Source: Strigamia acuminata (taxonomy: Eukaryota > Arthropoda > Chilopoda > Geophilomorpha > Linotaeniidae). From it: a stretch of DNA of 64,000 nt. Each line of letters opens with the position of its first letter. Positions within the stretch are counted from its first letter, which is position 1. The notes beneath the pieces were generated by a model that saw only the letters and a program-made list of their open reading frames with translations, was not told the DNA's origin and did no database searches. Made by a program: the position numbers and the translations under genes. The DNA lies in contig CASHSZ010000036.1 of assembly GCA_949358305.1 (NCBI GenBank), positions 1 through 64,000 on the forward strand, in the 5' to 3' direction. This document shows positions 1 through 12,684 of this stretch, piece by piece.

Positions 1-1414
1 TGACTTAGCACAAACACCACAAGTCCAATGTCTCTGAATGTTCAGAAATAGTGTTTAAACCTTAGTAGAAGGCTCCAATGTAAGTTTTAGAAACATCCAA
101 CCGATGATTTGGGAGAATAGACTTTTGATCTCATCACAGTTGACTTAGCACAAACACCACAAGACCAATGTCTCTGAATGTTCAGAAATAGTGTTTAAAC
201 CTTAGTAGAAGGCTCCAATGTAAGTTTTAGAAACATTTAACCGATGATTTGGGAGAATAGACTTTTGATCTCATCACAGTTGACTTAGCACAAACACCAC
301 AAGACCAATGTCTCTGAATGTTCAGAAATAGTGTTTAAACCTTAGTAGAAGGCTCCAATGTAAGTTTTAGAAACATCCAACCAATGATTTGGGAGAATAG
401 ACTTTTGATCTCATCACAGTTGACTTAGCACAAACACCACAAGACCAATGTCTCTGAATGTTCAGAAATAGTGTTTAAACCTTAGTAGAAGGCTCCAATG
501 TAAGTTTTAGAAACATCCAACCGATGATTTGGGAGAATAGACTTTTGATCTCATCACAGTTGACTTAGCACAAACACCACAAGACCAATGTCTCTGAATG
601 TTCAGAAATAGTGTTTAAACCTTAGTAGAAGCCTTCAATATAAGTTTTAGCAACACCTAAGCAATAAATTTTGAAAAAAAAATTTTGAGCTCATTTCACA
701 TCGCCGTTGACTTAGCACAAACACCACAAGTCCAATGTCTCTGAATGTTCAGAAATAGTGTTTAAACCTTAGTAGAAGGCTCCAATGTAAGTTTTAGAAA
801 CATCCAACCGATGATTTGGGAGAATAGACTTTTGATCTCATCACAGTTGACTTAGCACAAACACCACAAGACCAATGTCTCTGAATGTTCAGAAATAGTG
901 TTTAAACCTTAGTAGAAGGCTCCAATGTAAGTTTTAGAAACATTCAACCGATGATTTGGGAGAATAGACTTTTGATCTCATCATAGTTGACTTAGCACAA
1001 ACACCATAAGACCAATGTCTCTGAATGTTCAGAAATAGTGTTTAAACCTTAGTAGAAGGCTCCAATGTAAGTTTTAGAAACATCCAACCGATGATTTGGG
1101 AGAATAGACTTTTGATCTCATCACAGTTGACTTAGCACAAACACCACAAGACCAATGTCTCTGAATGTTCAGAAATAGTGTTTAAACCTTAGTAGAAGGC
1201 TCCAATGTAAGTTTTAGAAACATTTAACCGATGATTTGGGAGAATAGACTTTTGATCTCATCACAGTTGACTTAGCACAAACACCACAAGACCAATGTCT
1301 CTGAATGTTCAGAAATAGTGTTTAAACCTTAGTAAAAGCCTTCAATATAAGTTTTAGCAACACCTAAGCAATAAATTTTGAAAAAAAAATTTTGAGCTCA
1401 TTTCACATCGCCGT
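1..1414. repeat. Two tandem 5-monomer blocks (707 bp each)
   Basis: Both 1-707 and 708-1414 contain four class-A monomers and end in one 147-bp class-B monomer (AAGCAATAAATTTTG with an A-tract). They share the unusual CATCGCCGT junction, where later copies have CATCGCAGT. They differ in the internal order of A variants: the second block carries the CATCATAG/CATAAG pair, and its B monomer reads AGTAAAAGCC instead of AGTAGAAGCC. Confidence 0.85.
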
Positions 1415-4400
1415 TGACTTAGCACAAACACCACAAGTCCAATGTCTCTGAATGTTCAGAAATAGTGTTTAAACCTTAGTAGAAGGCTCCAATGTAAGTT
1501 TTAGAAACATCCAACCGATGATTTGGGAGAATAGACTTTTGATCTCATCACAGTTGACTTAGCACAAACACCACAAGACCAATGTCTCTGAATGTTCAGA
1601 AATAGTGTTTAAACCTTAGTAGAAGGCTCCAATGTAAGTTTTAGAAACATTCAACCGATGATTTGGGAGAATAGACTTTTGATCTCATCATAGTTGACTT
1701 AGCACAAACACCATAAGACCAATGTCTCTGAATGTTCAGAAATAGTGTTTAAACCTTAGTAGAAGGCTCCAATGTAAGTTTTAGAAACATCCAACCGATG
1801 ATTTGGGAGAATAGACTTTTGATCTCATCACAGTTGACTTAGCACAAACACCACAAGACCAATGTCTCTGAATGTTCAGAAATAGTGTTTAAACCTTAGT
1901 AGAAGCCTTCAATGTAAGTTTTAGCAACATCCAAGCAATGATTTGGGAGAATAGACTTTTGATCTCATCACAGTTACTTAGCACAAACACCACAAGTCCA
2001 ATGTCTCTGTATGTTCAGAAATAGTGTTTAAACCTTAGTAGAAGCCTTCAATATAAGTTTTAGCAACACCCAAGCATTAAATTTTGAAGAAAAAAATTTT
2101 GAGCTCATTTCACATCGCAGTTGACTTAGCACAAACACCACAAGACCAATGTCTCTGAATGTTCAGAAATAGTGTTTAAACCTTAGTAGAAACCTTCAAT
2201 CTAAATTTTAGCAACACCCAAGCAATAAATTTTGAAAAAAAAATTTTGAGCTCATTTCACATCGCAGTTGACTTAGCACAAACACCACAAGTCCAATGTC
2301 TCTGAATGTTCAGAAATAGTGTTTAAACCTTAGTAGAAGGCTCCAATGTAAGTTTTAGAAACATCCAACCGATGATTTGGGAGAATAGACTTTTGATCTC
2401 ATCACAGTTGACTTAGCACAAACACCACAAGACCAATGTCTCTGAATGTTCAGAAATAGTGTTTAAACCTTAGTAGAAGGCTCCAATGTAAGTTTTAGAA
2501 ACATTTAACCGATGATTTGGGAGAATAGACTTTTGATCTCATCACAGTTGACTTAGCACAAACACCACAAGACCAATGTCTCTGAATGTTCAGAAATAGT
2601 GTTTAAACCTTAGTAGAAGGCTCCAATGTAAGTTTTAGAAACATCCAACCAATGATTTGGGAGAATAGACTTTTGATCTCATCACAGTTGACTTAGCACA
2701 AACACCACAAGACCAATGTCTCTGAATGTTCAGAAATAGTGTTTAAACCTTAGTAGAAGGCTCCAATGTAAGTTTTAAAAACATCCAACCGATGATTTGG
2801 GAGAATAGACTTTTGATCTCATCACAGTTGACTTAGCACAAACACCACAAGACCAATGTCTCTGAATGTTCAGAAATAGTGTTTAAACCTTAGTAGAAGG
2901 CTCCAATGTAAGTTTTAGAAACATTTAACCGATGATTTGGGAGAATAGACTTTTGATCTCATCACAGTTGACTTAGCACAAACACCACAAGACCAATGTC
3001 TCTGAATGTTCAGAAATAGTGTTTAAACCTTAGTAGAAGGCTCCAATGTAAGTTTTAGAAACATCCAACCAATGATTTGGGAGAATAGACTTTTGATCTC
3101 ATCACAGTTGACTTAGCACAAACACCACAAGACCAATGTCTCTGAATGTTCAGAAATAGTGTTTAAACCTTAGTAGAAGGCTCCAATGTAAGTTTTAGAA
3201 ACATCCAACCGATGATTTGGGAGAATAGACTTTTGATCTCATCACAGTTGACTTAGCACAAACACCACAAGACCAATGTCTCTGAATGTTCAGAAATAGT
3301 GTTTAAACCTTAGTAGAAGGCTCCAATGTAAGTTTTATAACATTTAACCGATGATTTGGGAGAATAGACTTTTGATCTCATCACAGTTGACTTAGCACAA
3401 ACACCACAAGACCAATGTCTCTGAATGTTCAGAAATAGTGTTTAAACCTTAGTAGAAGGCTCCAATGTAAGTTTTAGAAACATTCAACCGATGATTTGGG
3501 AGAATAGACTTTTGATCTCATCACAGTTGACTTAGCACAAACACCACAAGACCAATGTCTCTGAATGTTCAGAAATAGTGTTTAAACCTTAGTAGAAGGC
3601 TCCAATGTAAGTTTTAGAAACATCCAACCAATGATTTGGGAGAATAGACTTTTGATCTCATCACAGTTGACTTAGCACAAACACCACAAGACCAATGTCT
3701 CTGAATGTTCAGAAATAGTGTTTAAACTTTAGTAGAAGGCTCCAATGTAAGTTTTAGAAACATTTAACCGATGATTTGGGAGAATAGACTTTTGATCTCA
3801 TCACAGTTGACTTAGCACAAACACCACAAGACCAATGTCTCTGAATGTTCAGAAATAGTGTTTAAACCTTAGTAGAAGGCTCCAATGTAAGTTTTAGAAA
3901 CATCCAACCGATGATTTGGGAGAATAGACTTTAATCTCATCACAGTTGACTTAGCACAAACACCACAAGACCAATGTCTCTGAATGTTCAGAAATAGTGT
4001 TTAAACCTTAGTAGAAGCCTTCAATGTAAGTTTTAGCAACATCCAAGCAATGATTTGGGAGAATAGACTTTTGATCTCATCACAGTTACTTAGCACAAAC
4101 ACCACAAATCCAATGTCTCTGAATGTTCAGAAATAGTGTTTAAACCTTAGTAGAAGGCTCCAATGTAAGTTTTAGAAACATTTAACCGATGATTTGGGAG
4201 AATAGACTTTTGATCTCATCACAGTTGACTTAGCACAAACACCACAAGACCAATGTCTCTGAATGTTCAGAAATAGTGTTTAAACCTTAGTAGAAGGCTC
4301 CAATGTAAGTTTTATAACATTTAACCGATGATTTGGGAGAATAGACTTTTGATCTCATCACAGTTGACTTAGCACAAACACCACAAGACCAATGTCTCTG

Positions 4401-4798
4401 AATGTTCAGAAATAGTGTTTAAACCTTAGTAGAAGGCTCCAATGTAAGTTTTAGAAACATCCAACGAATGATTTGGGAGAATAAACTTTTGATCTCATCA
4501 CAGTTGACTTAGCACAAACACCACAAGTCTAATGTCTCTGAATGTTCAGAAATAGTGTTTAAACCTTAGTAGAAGCCTTCAATATAAGTTTTAGCAACAC
4601 CCAAGCATTAATTTTTGAAAAAAAAATTTTGAGCTTATTTCACATCGCAGTTGACTTAGCACAAACACCACAAGACCAATGTCTCTGAATGTTCAGAAAT
4701 AGTGTTTAAACCTTAGTAGAAGCCTTCAATATAAGTTTTAGCAACACCTAAGCAATAAATTTTGAAAAAAAAATTTTGAGCTCATTTCACATCGCAGT
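1415..4798. repeat. HOR copy, 24-monomer variant (3384 bp)
   Basis: This block opens with the 707-bp cassette (1415-2121) and then follows the same order of variants as the 28-mer copies to its right, including the B pair with AACCTTCAATCTAAATTTT near 2191 and the closing B-B pair ending at 4798. The AACCTTCAATC marker is 4363 bp from its next occurrence (6554) but 3943 bp in the next interval. The difference of 420 bp equals three extra A monomers. Confidence 0.8.
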
Positions 4799-7700
4799 TG
4801 ACTTAGCACAAACACCACAAGTCCAATGTCTCTGAATGTTCAGAAATAGTGTTTAAACCTTAGTAGAAGGCTCCAATGTAAGTTTTAGAAACATCCAACC
4901 GATGATTTGGGAGAATAGACTTTTGATCTCATCACAGTTGACTTAGCACAAACACCACAAGACCAATGTCTCTGAATGTTCAGAAATAGTGTTTAAACCT
5001 TAGTAGAAGGCTCCAATGTAAGTTTTAGAAACATTTAACCGATGATTTGGGAGAATAGACTTTTGATCTCATCACAGTTGACTTAGCACAAACACCACAA
5101 GACCAATGTCTCTGAATGTTCAGAAATAGTGTTTAAACCTTAGTAGAAGGCTCCAATGTAAGTTTTAGAAACATCCAACCAATGATTTGGGAGAATAGAC
5201 TTTTGATCTCATCACAGTTGACTTAGCACAAACACCACAAGACCAATGTCTCTGAATGTTCAGAAATAGTGTTTAAACCTTAGTAGAAGGCTCCAATGTA
5301 AGTTTTAGAAACATCCAACCGATGATTTGGGAGAATAGACTTTTGATCTCATCACAGTTGACTTAGCACAAACACCACAAGACCAATGTCTCTGAATGTT
5401 CAGAAATAGTGTTTAAACCTTAGTAGAAGGCTCCAATGTAAGTTTTAGAAACATTTAACCGATGATTTGGGAGAATAGACTTTTGATCTCATCACAGTTG
5501 ACTTAGCACAAACACCACAAGACCAATGTCTCTGAATGTTCAGAAATAGTGTTTAAACCTTAGTAGAAGGCTCCAATGTAAGTTTTAGAAACATCCAACC
5601 AATGATTTGGGAGAATAGACTTTTGATCTCATCACAGTTGACTTAGCACAAACACCACAAGACCAATGTCTCTGAATGTTCAGAAATAGTGTTTAAACCT
5701 TAGTAGAAGGCTCCAATGTAAGTTTTAGAAACATCCAACCGATGATTTGGGAGAATAGACTTTTGATCTCATCACAGTTGACTTAGCACAAACACCACAA
5801 GACCAATGTCTCTGAATGTTCAGAAATAGTGTTTAAACCTTAGTAGAAGGCTCCAATGTAAGTTTTATAACATTTAACCGATGATTTGGGAGAATAGACT
5901 TTTGATCTCATCACAGTTGACTTAGCACAAACACCACAAGACCAATGTCTCTGAATGTTCAGAAATAGTGTTTAAACCTTAGTAGAAGGCTCCAATGTAA
6001 GTTTTAGAAACATTCAACCGATGATTTGGGAGAATAGACTTTTGATCTCATCACAGTTGACTTAGCACAAACACCACAAGACCAATGTCTCTGAATGTTC
6101 AGAAATAGTGTTTAAACCTTAGTAGAAGGCTCCAATGTAAGTTTTAGAAACATCCAACCGATGATTTGGGAGAATAGACTTTTGATCTCATCACAGTTGA
6201 CTTAGCACAAACACCACAAGACCAATGTCTCTGAATGTTCAGAAATAGTGTTTAAACCTTAGTAGAAGCCTTCAATGTAAGTTTTAGCAACATCCAAGCA
6301 ATGATTTGGGAGAATAGACTTTTGATCTCATCACAGTTACTTAGCACAAACACCACAAGTCCAATGTCTCTGTATGTTCAGAAATAGTGTTTAAACCTTA
6401 GTAGAAGCCTTCAATATAAGTTTTAGCAACACCCAAGCATTAAATTTTGAAGAAAAAAATTTTGAGCTCATTTCACATCGCAGTTGACTTAGCACAAACA
6501 CCACAAGACCAATGTCTCTGAATGTTCAGAAATAGTGTTTAAACCTTAGTAGAAACCTTCAATCTAAATTTTAGCAACACCCAAGCAATAAATTTTGAAA
6601 AAAAAATTTTGAGCTCATTTCACATCGCAGTTGACTTAGCACAAACACCACAAGTCCAATGTCTCTGAATGTTCAGAAATAGTGTTTAAACCTTAGTAGA
6701 AGGCTCCAATGTAAGTTTTAGAAACATCCAACCGATGATTTGGGAGAATAGACTTTTGATCTCATCACAGTTGACTTAGCACAAACACCACAAGACCAAT
6801 GTCTCTGAATGTTCAGAAATAGTGTTTAAACCTTAGTAGAAGGCTCCAATGTAAGTTTTAGAAACATTTAACCGATGATTTGGGAGAATAGACTTTTGAT
6901 CTCATCACAGTTGACTTAGCACAAACACCACAAGACCAATGTCTCTGAATGTTCAGAAATAGTGTTTAAACCTTAGTAGAAGGCTCCAATGTAAGTTTTA
7001 GAAACATCCAACCAATGATTTGGGAGAATAGACTTTTGATCTCATCACAGTTGACTTAGCACAAACACCACAAGACCAATGTCTCTGAATGTTCAGAAAT
7101 AGTGTTTAAACCTTAGTAGAAGGCTCCAATGTAAGTTTTAGAAACATCCAACCGATGATTTGGGAGAATAGACTTTTGATCTCATCACAGTTGACTTAGC
7201 ACAAACACCACAAGACCAATGTCTCTGAATGTTCAGAAATAGTGTTTAAACCTTAGTAGAAGGCTCCAATGTAAGTTTTATAACATTTAACCGATGATTT
7301 GGGAGAATAGACTTTTGATCTCATCACAGTTGACTTAGCACAAACACCACAAGACCAATGTCTCTGAATGTTCAGAAATAGTGTTTAAACCTTAGTAGAA
7401 GGCTCCAATGTAAGTTTTAGAAACATTCAACCGATGATTTGGGAGAATAGACTTTTGATCTCATCACAGTTGACTTAGCACAAACACCACAAGACCAATG
7501 TCTCTGAATGTTCAGAAATAGTGTTTAAACCTTAGTAGAAGGCTCCAATGTAAGTTTTAGAAACATCCAACCAATGATTTGGGAGAATAGACTTTTGATC
7601 TCATCACAGTTGACTTAGCACAAACACCACAAGACCAATGTCTCTGAATGTTCAGAAATAGTGTTTAAACTTTAGTAGAAGGCTCCAATGTAAGTTTTAG

Positions 7701-8741
7701 AAACATTTAACCGATGATTTGGGAGAATAGACTTTTGATCTCATCACAGTTGACTTAGCACAAACACCACAAGACCAATGTCTCTGAATGTTCAGAAATA
7801 GTGTTTAAACCTTAGTAGAAGGCTCCAATGTAAGTTTTAGAAACATCCAACCGATGATTTGGGAGAATAGACTTTAATCTCATCACAGTTGACTTAGCAC
7901 AAACACCACAAGACCAATGTCTCTGAATGTTCAGAAATAGTGTTTAAACCTTAGTAGAAGCCTTCAATGTAAGTTTTAGCAACATCCAAGCAATGATTTG
8001 GGAGAATAGACTTTTGATCTCATCACAGTTACTTAGCACAAACACCACAAATCCAATGTCTCTGAATGTTCAGAAATAGTGTTTAAACCTTAGTAGAAGG
8101 CTCCAATGTAAGTTTTAGAAACATTTAACCGATGATTTGGGAGAATAGACTTTTGATCTCATCACAGTTGACTTAGCACAAACACCACAAGACCAATGTC
8201 TCTGAATGTTCAGAAATAGTGTTTAAACCTTAGTAGAAGGCTCCAATGTAAGTTTTATAACATTTAACCGATGATTTGGGAGAATAGACTTTTGATCTCA
8301 TCACAGTTGACTTAGCACAAACACCACAAGACCAATGTCTCTGAATGTTCAGAAATAGTGTTTAAACCTTAGTAGAAGGCTCCAATGTAAGTTTTAGAAA
8401 CATCCAACGAATGATTTGGGAGAATAAACTTTTGATCTCATCACAGTTGACTTAGCACAAACACCACAAGTCTAATGTCTCTGAATGTTCAGAAATAGTG
8501 TTTAAACCTTAGTAGAAGCCTTCAATATAAGTTTTAGCAACACCCAAGCATTAATTTTTGAAAAAAAAATTTTGAGCTTATTTCACATCGCAGTTGACTT
8601 AGCACAAACACCACAAGACCAATGTCTCTGAATGTTCAGAAATAGTGTTTAAACCTTAGTAGAAGCCTTCAATATAAGTTTTAGCAACACCTAAGCAATA
8701 AATTTTGAAAAAAAAATTTTGAGCTCATTTCACATCGCAGT
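4799..8741. repeat. 28-monomer HOR, copy 1 (3943 bp)
   Basis: Counting monomers by second-half variant gives 28: ten A/A' forms, class C, two B, ten more A/A' forms including the one-base-shorter GACTTTAATC, class C, three A forms ending with the CCAACGAATG type, then two B. Twenty-eight times 140, plus 7 for each of four B monomers with one extra base in the GAAG-type B, minus six one-base deletions, gives exactly 3943 bp. This matches the spacing of the CATCGCAGT junctions at 4791 and 8734. Confidence 0.92.
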
Positions 8742-11700
8742 TGACTTAGCACAAACACCACAAGTCCAATGTCTCTGAATGTTCAGAAATAGTGTTTAAA
8801 CCTTAGTAGAAGGCTCCAATGTAAGTTTTAGAAACATCCAACCGATGATTTGGGAGAATAGACTTTTGATCTCATCACAGTTGACTTAGCACAAACACCA
8901 CAAGACCAATGTCTCTGAATGTTCAGAAATAGTGTTTAAACCTTAGTAGAAGGCTCCAATGTAAGTTTTAGAAACATTTAACCGATGATTTGGGAGAATA
9001 GACTTTTGATCTCATCACAGTTGACTTAGCACAAACACCACAAGACCAATGTCTCTGAATGTTCAGAAATAGTGTTTAAACCTTAGTAGAAGGCTCCAAT
9101 GTAAGTTTTAGAAACATCCAACCAATGATTTGGGAGAATAGACTTTTGATCTCATCACAGTTGACTTAGCACAAACACCACAAGACCAATGTCTCTGAAT
9201 GTTCAGAAATAGTGTTTAAACCTTAGTAGAAGGCTCCAATGTAAGTTTTAGAAACATCCAACCGATGATTTGGGAGAATAGACTTTTGATCTCATCACAG
9301 TTGACTTAGCACAAACACCACAAGACCAATGTCTCTGAATGTTCAGAAATAGTGTTTAAACCTTAGTAGAAGGCTCCAATGTAAGTTTTAGAAACATTTA
9401 ACCGATGATTTGGGAGAATAGACTTTTGATCTCATCACAGTTGACTTAGCACAAACACCACAAGACCAATGTCTCTGAATGTTCAGAAATAGTGTTTAAA
9501 CCTTAGTAGAAGGCTCCAATGTAAGTTTTAGAAACATCCAACCAATGATTTGGGAGAATAGACTTTTGATCTCATCACAGTTGACTTAGCACAAACACCA
9601 CAAGACCAATGTCTCTGAATGTTCAGAAATAGTGTTTAAACCTTAGTAGAAGGCTCCAATGTAAGTTTTAGAAACATCCAACCGATGATTTGGGAGAATA
9701 GACTTTTGATCTCATCACAGTTGACTTAGCACAAACACCACAAGACCAATGTCTCTGAATGTTCAGAAATAGTGTTTAAACCTTAGTAGAAGGCTCCAAT
9801 GTAAGTTTTATAACATTTAACCGATGATTTGGGAGAATAGACTTTTGATCTCATCACAGTTGACTTAGCACAAACACCACAAGACCAATGTCTCTGAATG
9901 TTCAGAAATAGTGTTTAAACCTTAGTAGAAGGCTCCAATGTAAGTTTTAGAAACATTCAACCGATGATTTGGGAGAATAGACTTTTGATCTCATCACAGT
10001 TGACTTAGCACAAACACCACAAGACCAATGTCTCTGAATGTTCAGAAATAGTGTTTAAACCTTAGTAGAAGGCTCCAATGTAAGTTTTAGAAACATCCAA
10101 CCGATGATTTGGGAGAATAGACTTTTGATCTCATCACAGTTGACTTAGCACAAACACCACAAGACCAATGTCTCTGAATGTTCAGAAATAGTGTTTAAAC
10201 CTTAGTAGAAGCCTTCAATGTAAGTTTTAGCAACATCCAAGCAATGATTTGGGAGAATAGACTTTTGATCTCATCACAGTTACTTAGCACAAACACCACA
10301 AGTCCAATGTCTCTGTATGTTCAGAAATAGTGTTTAAACCTTAGTAGAAGCCTTCAATATAAGTTTTAGCAACACCCAAGCATTAAATTTTGAAGAAAAA
10401 AATTTTGAGCTCATTTCACATCGCAGTTGACTTAGCACAAACACCACAAGACCAATGTCTCTGAATGTTCAGAAATAGTGTTTAAACCTTAGTAGAAACC
10501 TTCAATCTAAATTTTAGCAACACCCAAGCAATAAATTTTGAAAAAAAAATTTTGAGCTCATTTCACATCGCAGTTGACTTAGCACAAACACCACAAGTCC
10601 AATGTCTCTGAATGTTCAGAAATAGTGTTTAAACCTTAGTAGAAGGCTCCAATGTAAGTTTTAGAAACATCCAACCGATGATTTGGGAGAATAGACTTTT
10701 GATCTCATCACAGTTGACTTAGCACAAACACCACAAGACCAATGTCTCTGAATGTTCAGAAATAGTGTTTAAACCTTAGTAGAAGGCTCCAATGTAAGTT
10801 TTAGAAACATTTAACCGATGATTTGGGAGAATAGACTTTTGATCTCATCACAGTTGACTTAGCACAAACACCACAAGACCAATGTCTCTGAATGTTCAGA
10901 AATAGTGTTTAAACCTTAGTAGAAGGCTCCAATGTAAGTTTTAGAAACATCCAACCAATGATTTGGGAGAATAGACTTTTGATCTCATCACAGTTGACTT
11001 AGCACAAACACCACAAGACCAATGTCTCTGAATGTTCAGAAATAGTGTTTAAACCTTAGTAGAAGGCTCCAATGTAAGTTTTAGAAACATCCAACCGATG
11101 ATTTGGGAGAATAGACTTTTGATCTCATCACAGTTGACTTAGCACAAACACCACAAGACCAATGTCTCTGAATGTTCAGAAATAGTGTTTAAACCTTAGT
11201 AGAAGGCTCCAATGTAAGTTTTATAACATTTAACCGATGATTTGGGAGAATAGACTTTTGATCTCATCACAGTTGACTTAGCACAAACACCACAAGACCA
11301 ATGTCTCTGAATGTTCAGAAATAGTGTTTAAACCTTAGTAGAAGGCTCCAATGTAAGTTTTAGAAACATTCAACCGATGATTTGGGAGAATAGACTTTTG
11401 ATCTCATCACAGTTGACTTAGCACAAACACCACAAGACCAATGTCTCTGAATGTTCAGAAATAGTGTTTAAACCTTAGTAGAAGGCTCCAATGTAAGTTT
11501 TAGAAACATCCAACCAATGATTTGGGAGAATAGACTTTTGATCTCATCACAGTTGACTTAGCACAAACACCACAAGACCAATGTCTCTGAATGTTCAGAA
11601 ATAGTGTTTAAACTTTAGTAGAAGGCTCCAATGTAAGTTTTAGAAACATTTAACCGATGATTTGGGAGAATAGACTTTTGATCTCATCACAGTTGACTTA

Positions 11701-12684
11701 GCACAAACACCACAAGACCAATGTCTCTGAATGTTCAGAAATAGTGTTTAAACCTTAGTAGAAGGCTCCAATGTAAGTTTTAGAAACATCCAACCGATGA
11801 TTTGGGAGAATAGACTTTAATCTCATCACAGTTGACTTAGCACAAACACCACAAGACCAATGTCTCTGAATGTTCAGAAATAGTGTTTAAACCTTAGTAG
11901 AAGCCTTCAATGTAAGTTTTAGCAACATCCAAGCAATGATTTGGGAGAATAGACTTTTGATCTCATCACAGTTACTTAGCACAAACACCACAAATCCAAT
12001 GTCTCTGAATGTTCAGAAATAGTGTTTAAACCTTAGTAGAAGGCTCCAATGTAAGTTTTAGAAACATTTAACCGATGATTTGGGAGAATAGACTTTTGAT
12101 CTCATCACAGTTGACTTAGCACAAACACCACAAGACCAATGTCTCTGAATGTTCAGAAATAGTGTTTAAACCTTAGTAGAAAGCTCCAATGTAAGTTTTA
12201 TAACATTTAACCGATGATTTGGGAGAATAGACTTTTGATCTCATCACAGTTGACTTAGCACAAACACCACAAGACCAATGTCTCTGAATGTTCAGAAATA
12301 GTGTTTAAACCTTAGTAGAAGGCTCCAATGTAAGTTTTAGAAACATCCAACGAATGATTTGGGAGAATAAACTTTTGATCTCATCACAGTTGACTTAGCA
12401 CAAACACCACAAGTCTAATGTCTCTGAATGTTCAGAAATAGTGTTTAAACCTTAGTAGAAGCCTTCAATATAAGTTTTAGCAACACCCAAGCATTAATTT
12501 TTGAAAAAAAAATTTTGAGCTTATTTCACATCGCAGTTGACTTAGCACAAACACCACAAGACCAATGTCTCTGAATGTTCAGAAATAGTGTTTAAACCTT
12601 AGTAGAAGCCTTCAATATAAGTTTTAGCAACACCTAAGCAATAAATTTTGAAAAAAAAATTTTGAGCTCATTTCACATCGCAGT
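8742..12684. repeat. 28-monomer HOR, copy 2 (3943 bp)
   Basis: Same 28 variants in the same order and the same total length as 4799-8741. The only difference I noticed by eye is AGAAAGCTCC near 12180 where copy 1 has AGAAGGCTCC. Such high identity between adjacent 3.9-kb units points to recent unequal exchange or amplification. Confidence 0.92.

Noticed and set aside
1-140. CENP-B box in the monomer
   Set aside because: No match to the TTCG...A..CGGG pattern was found in A, B or C monomers.
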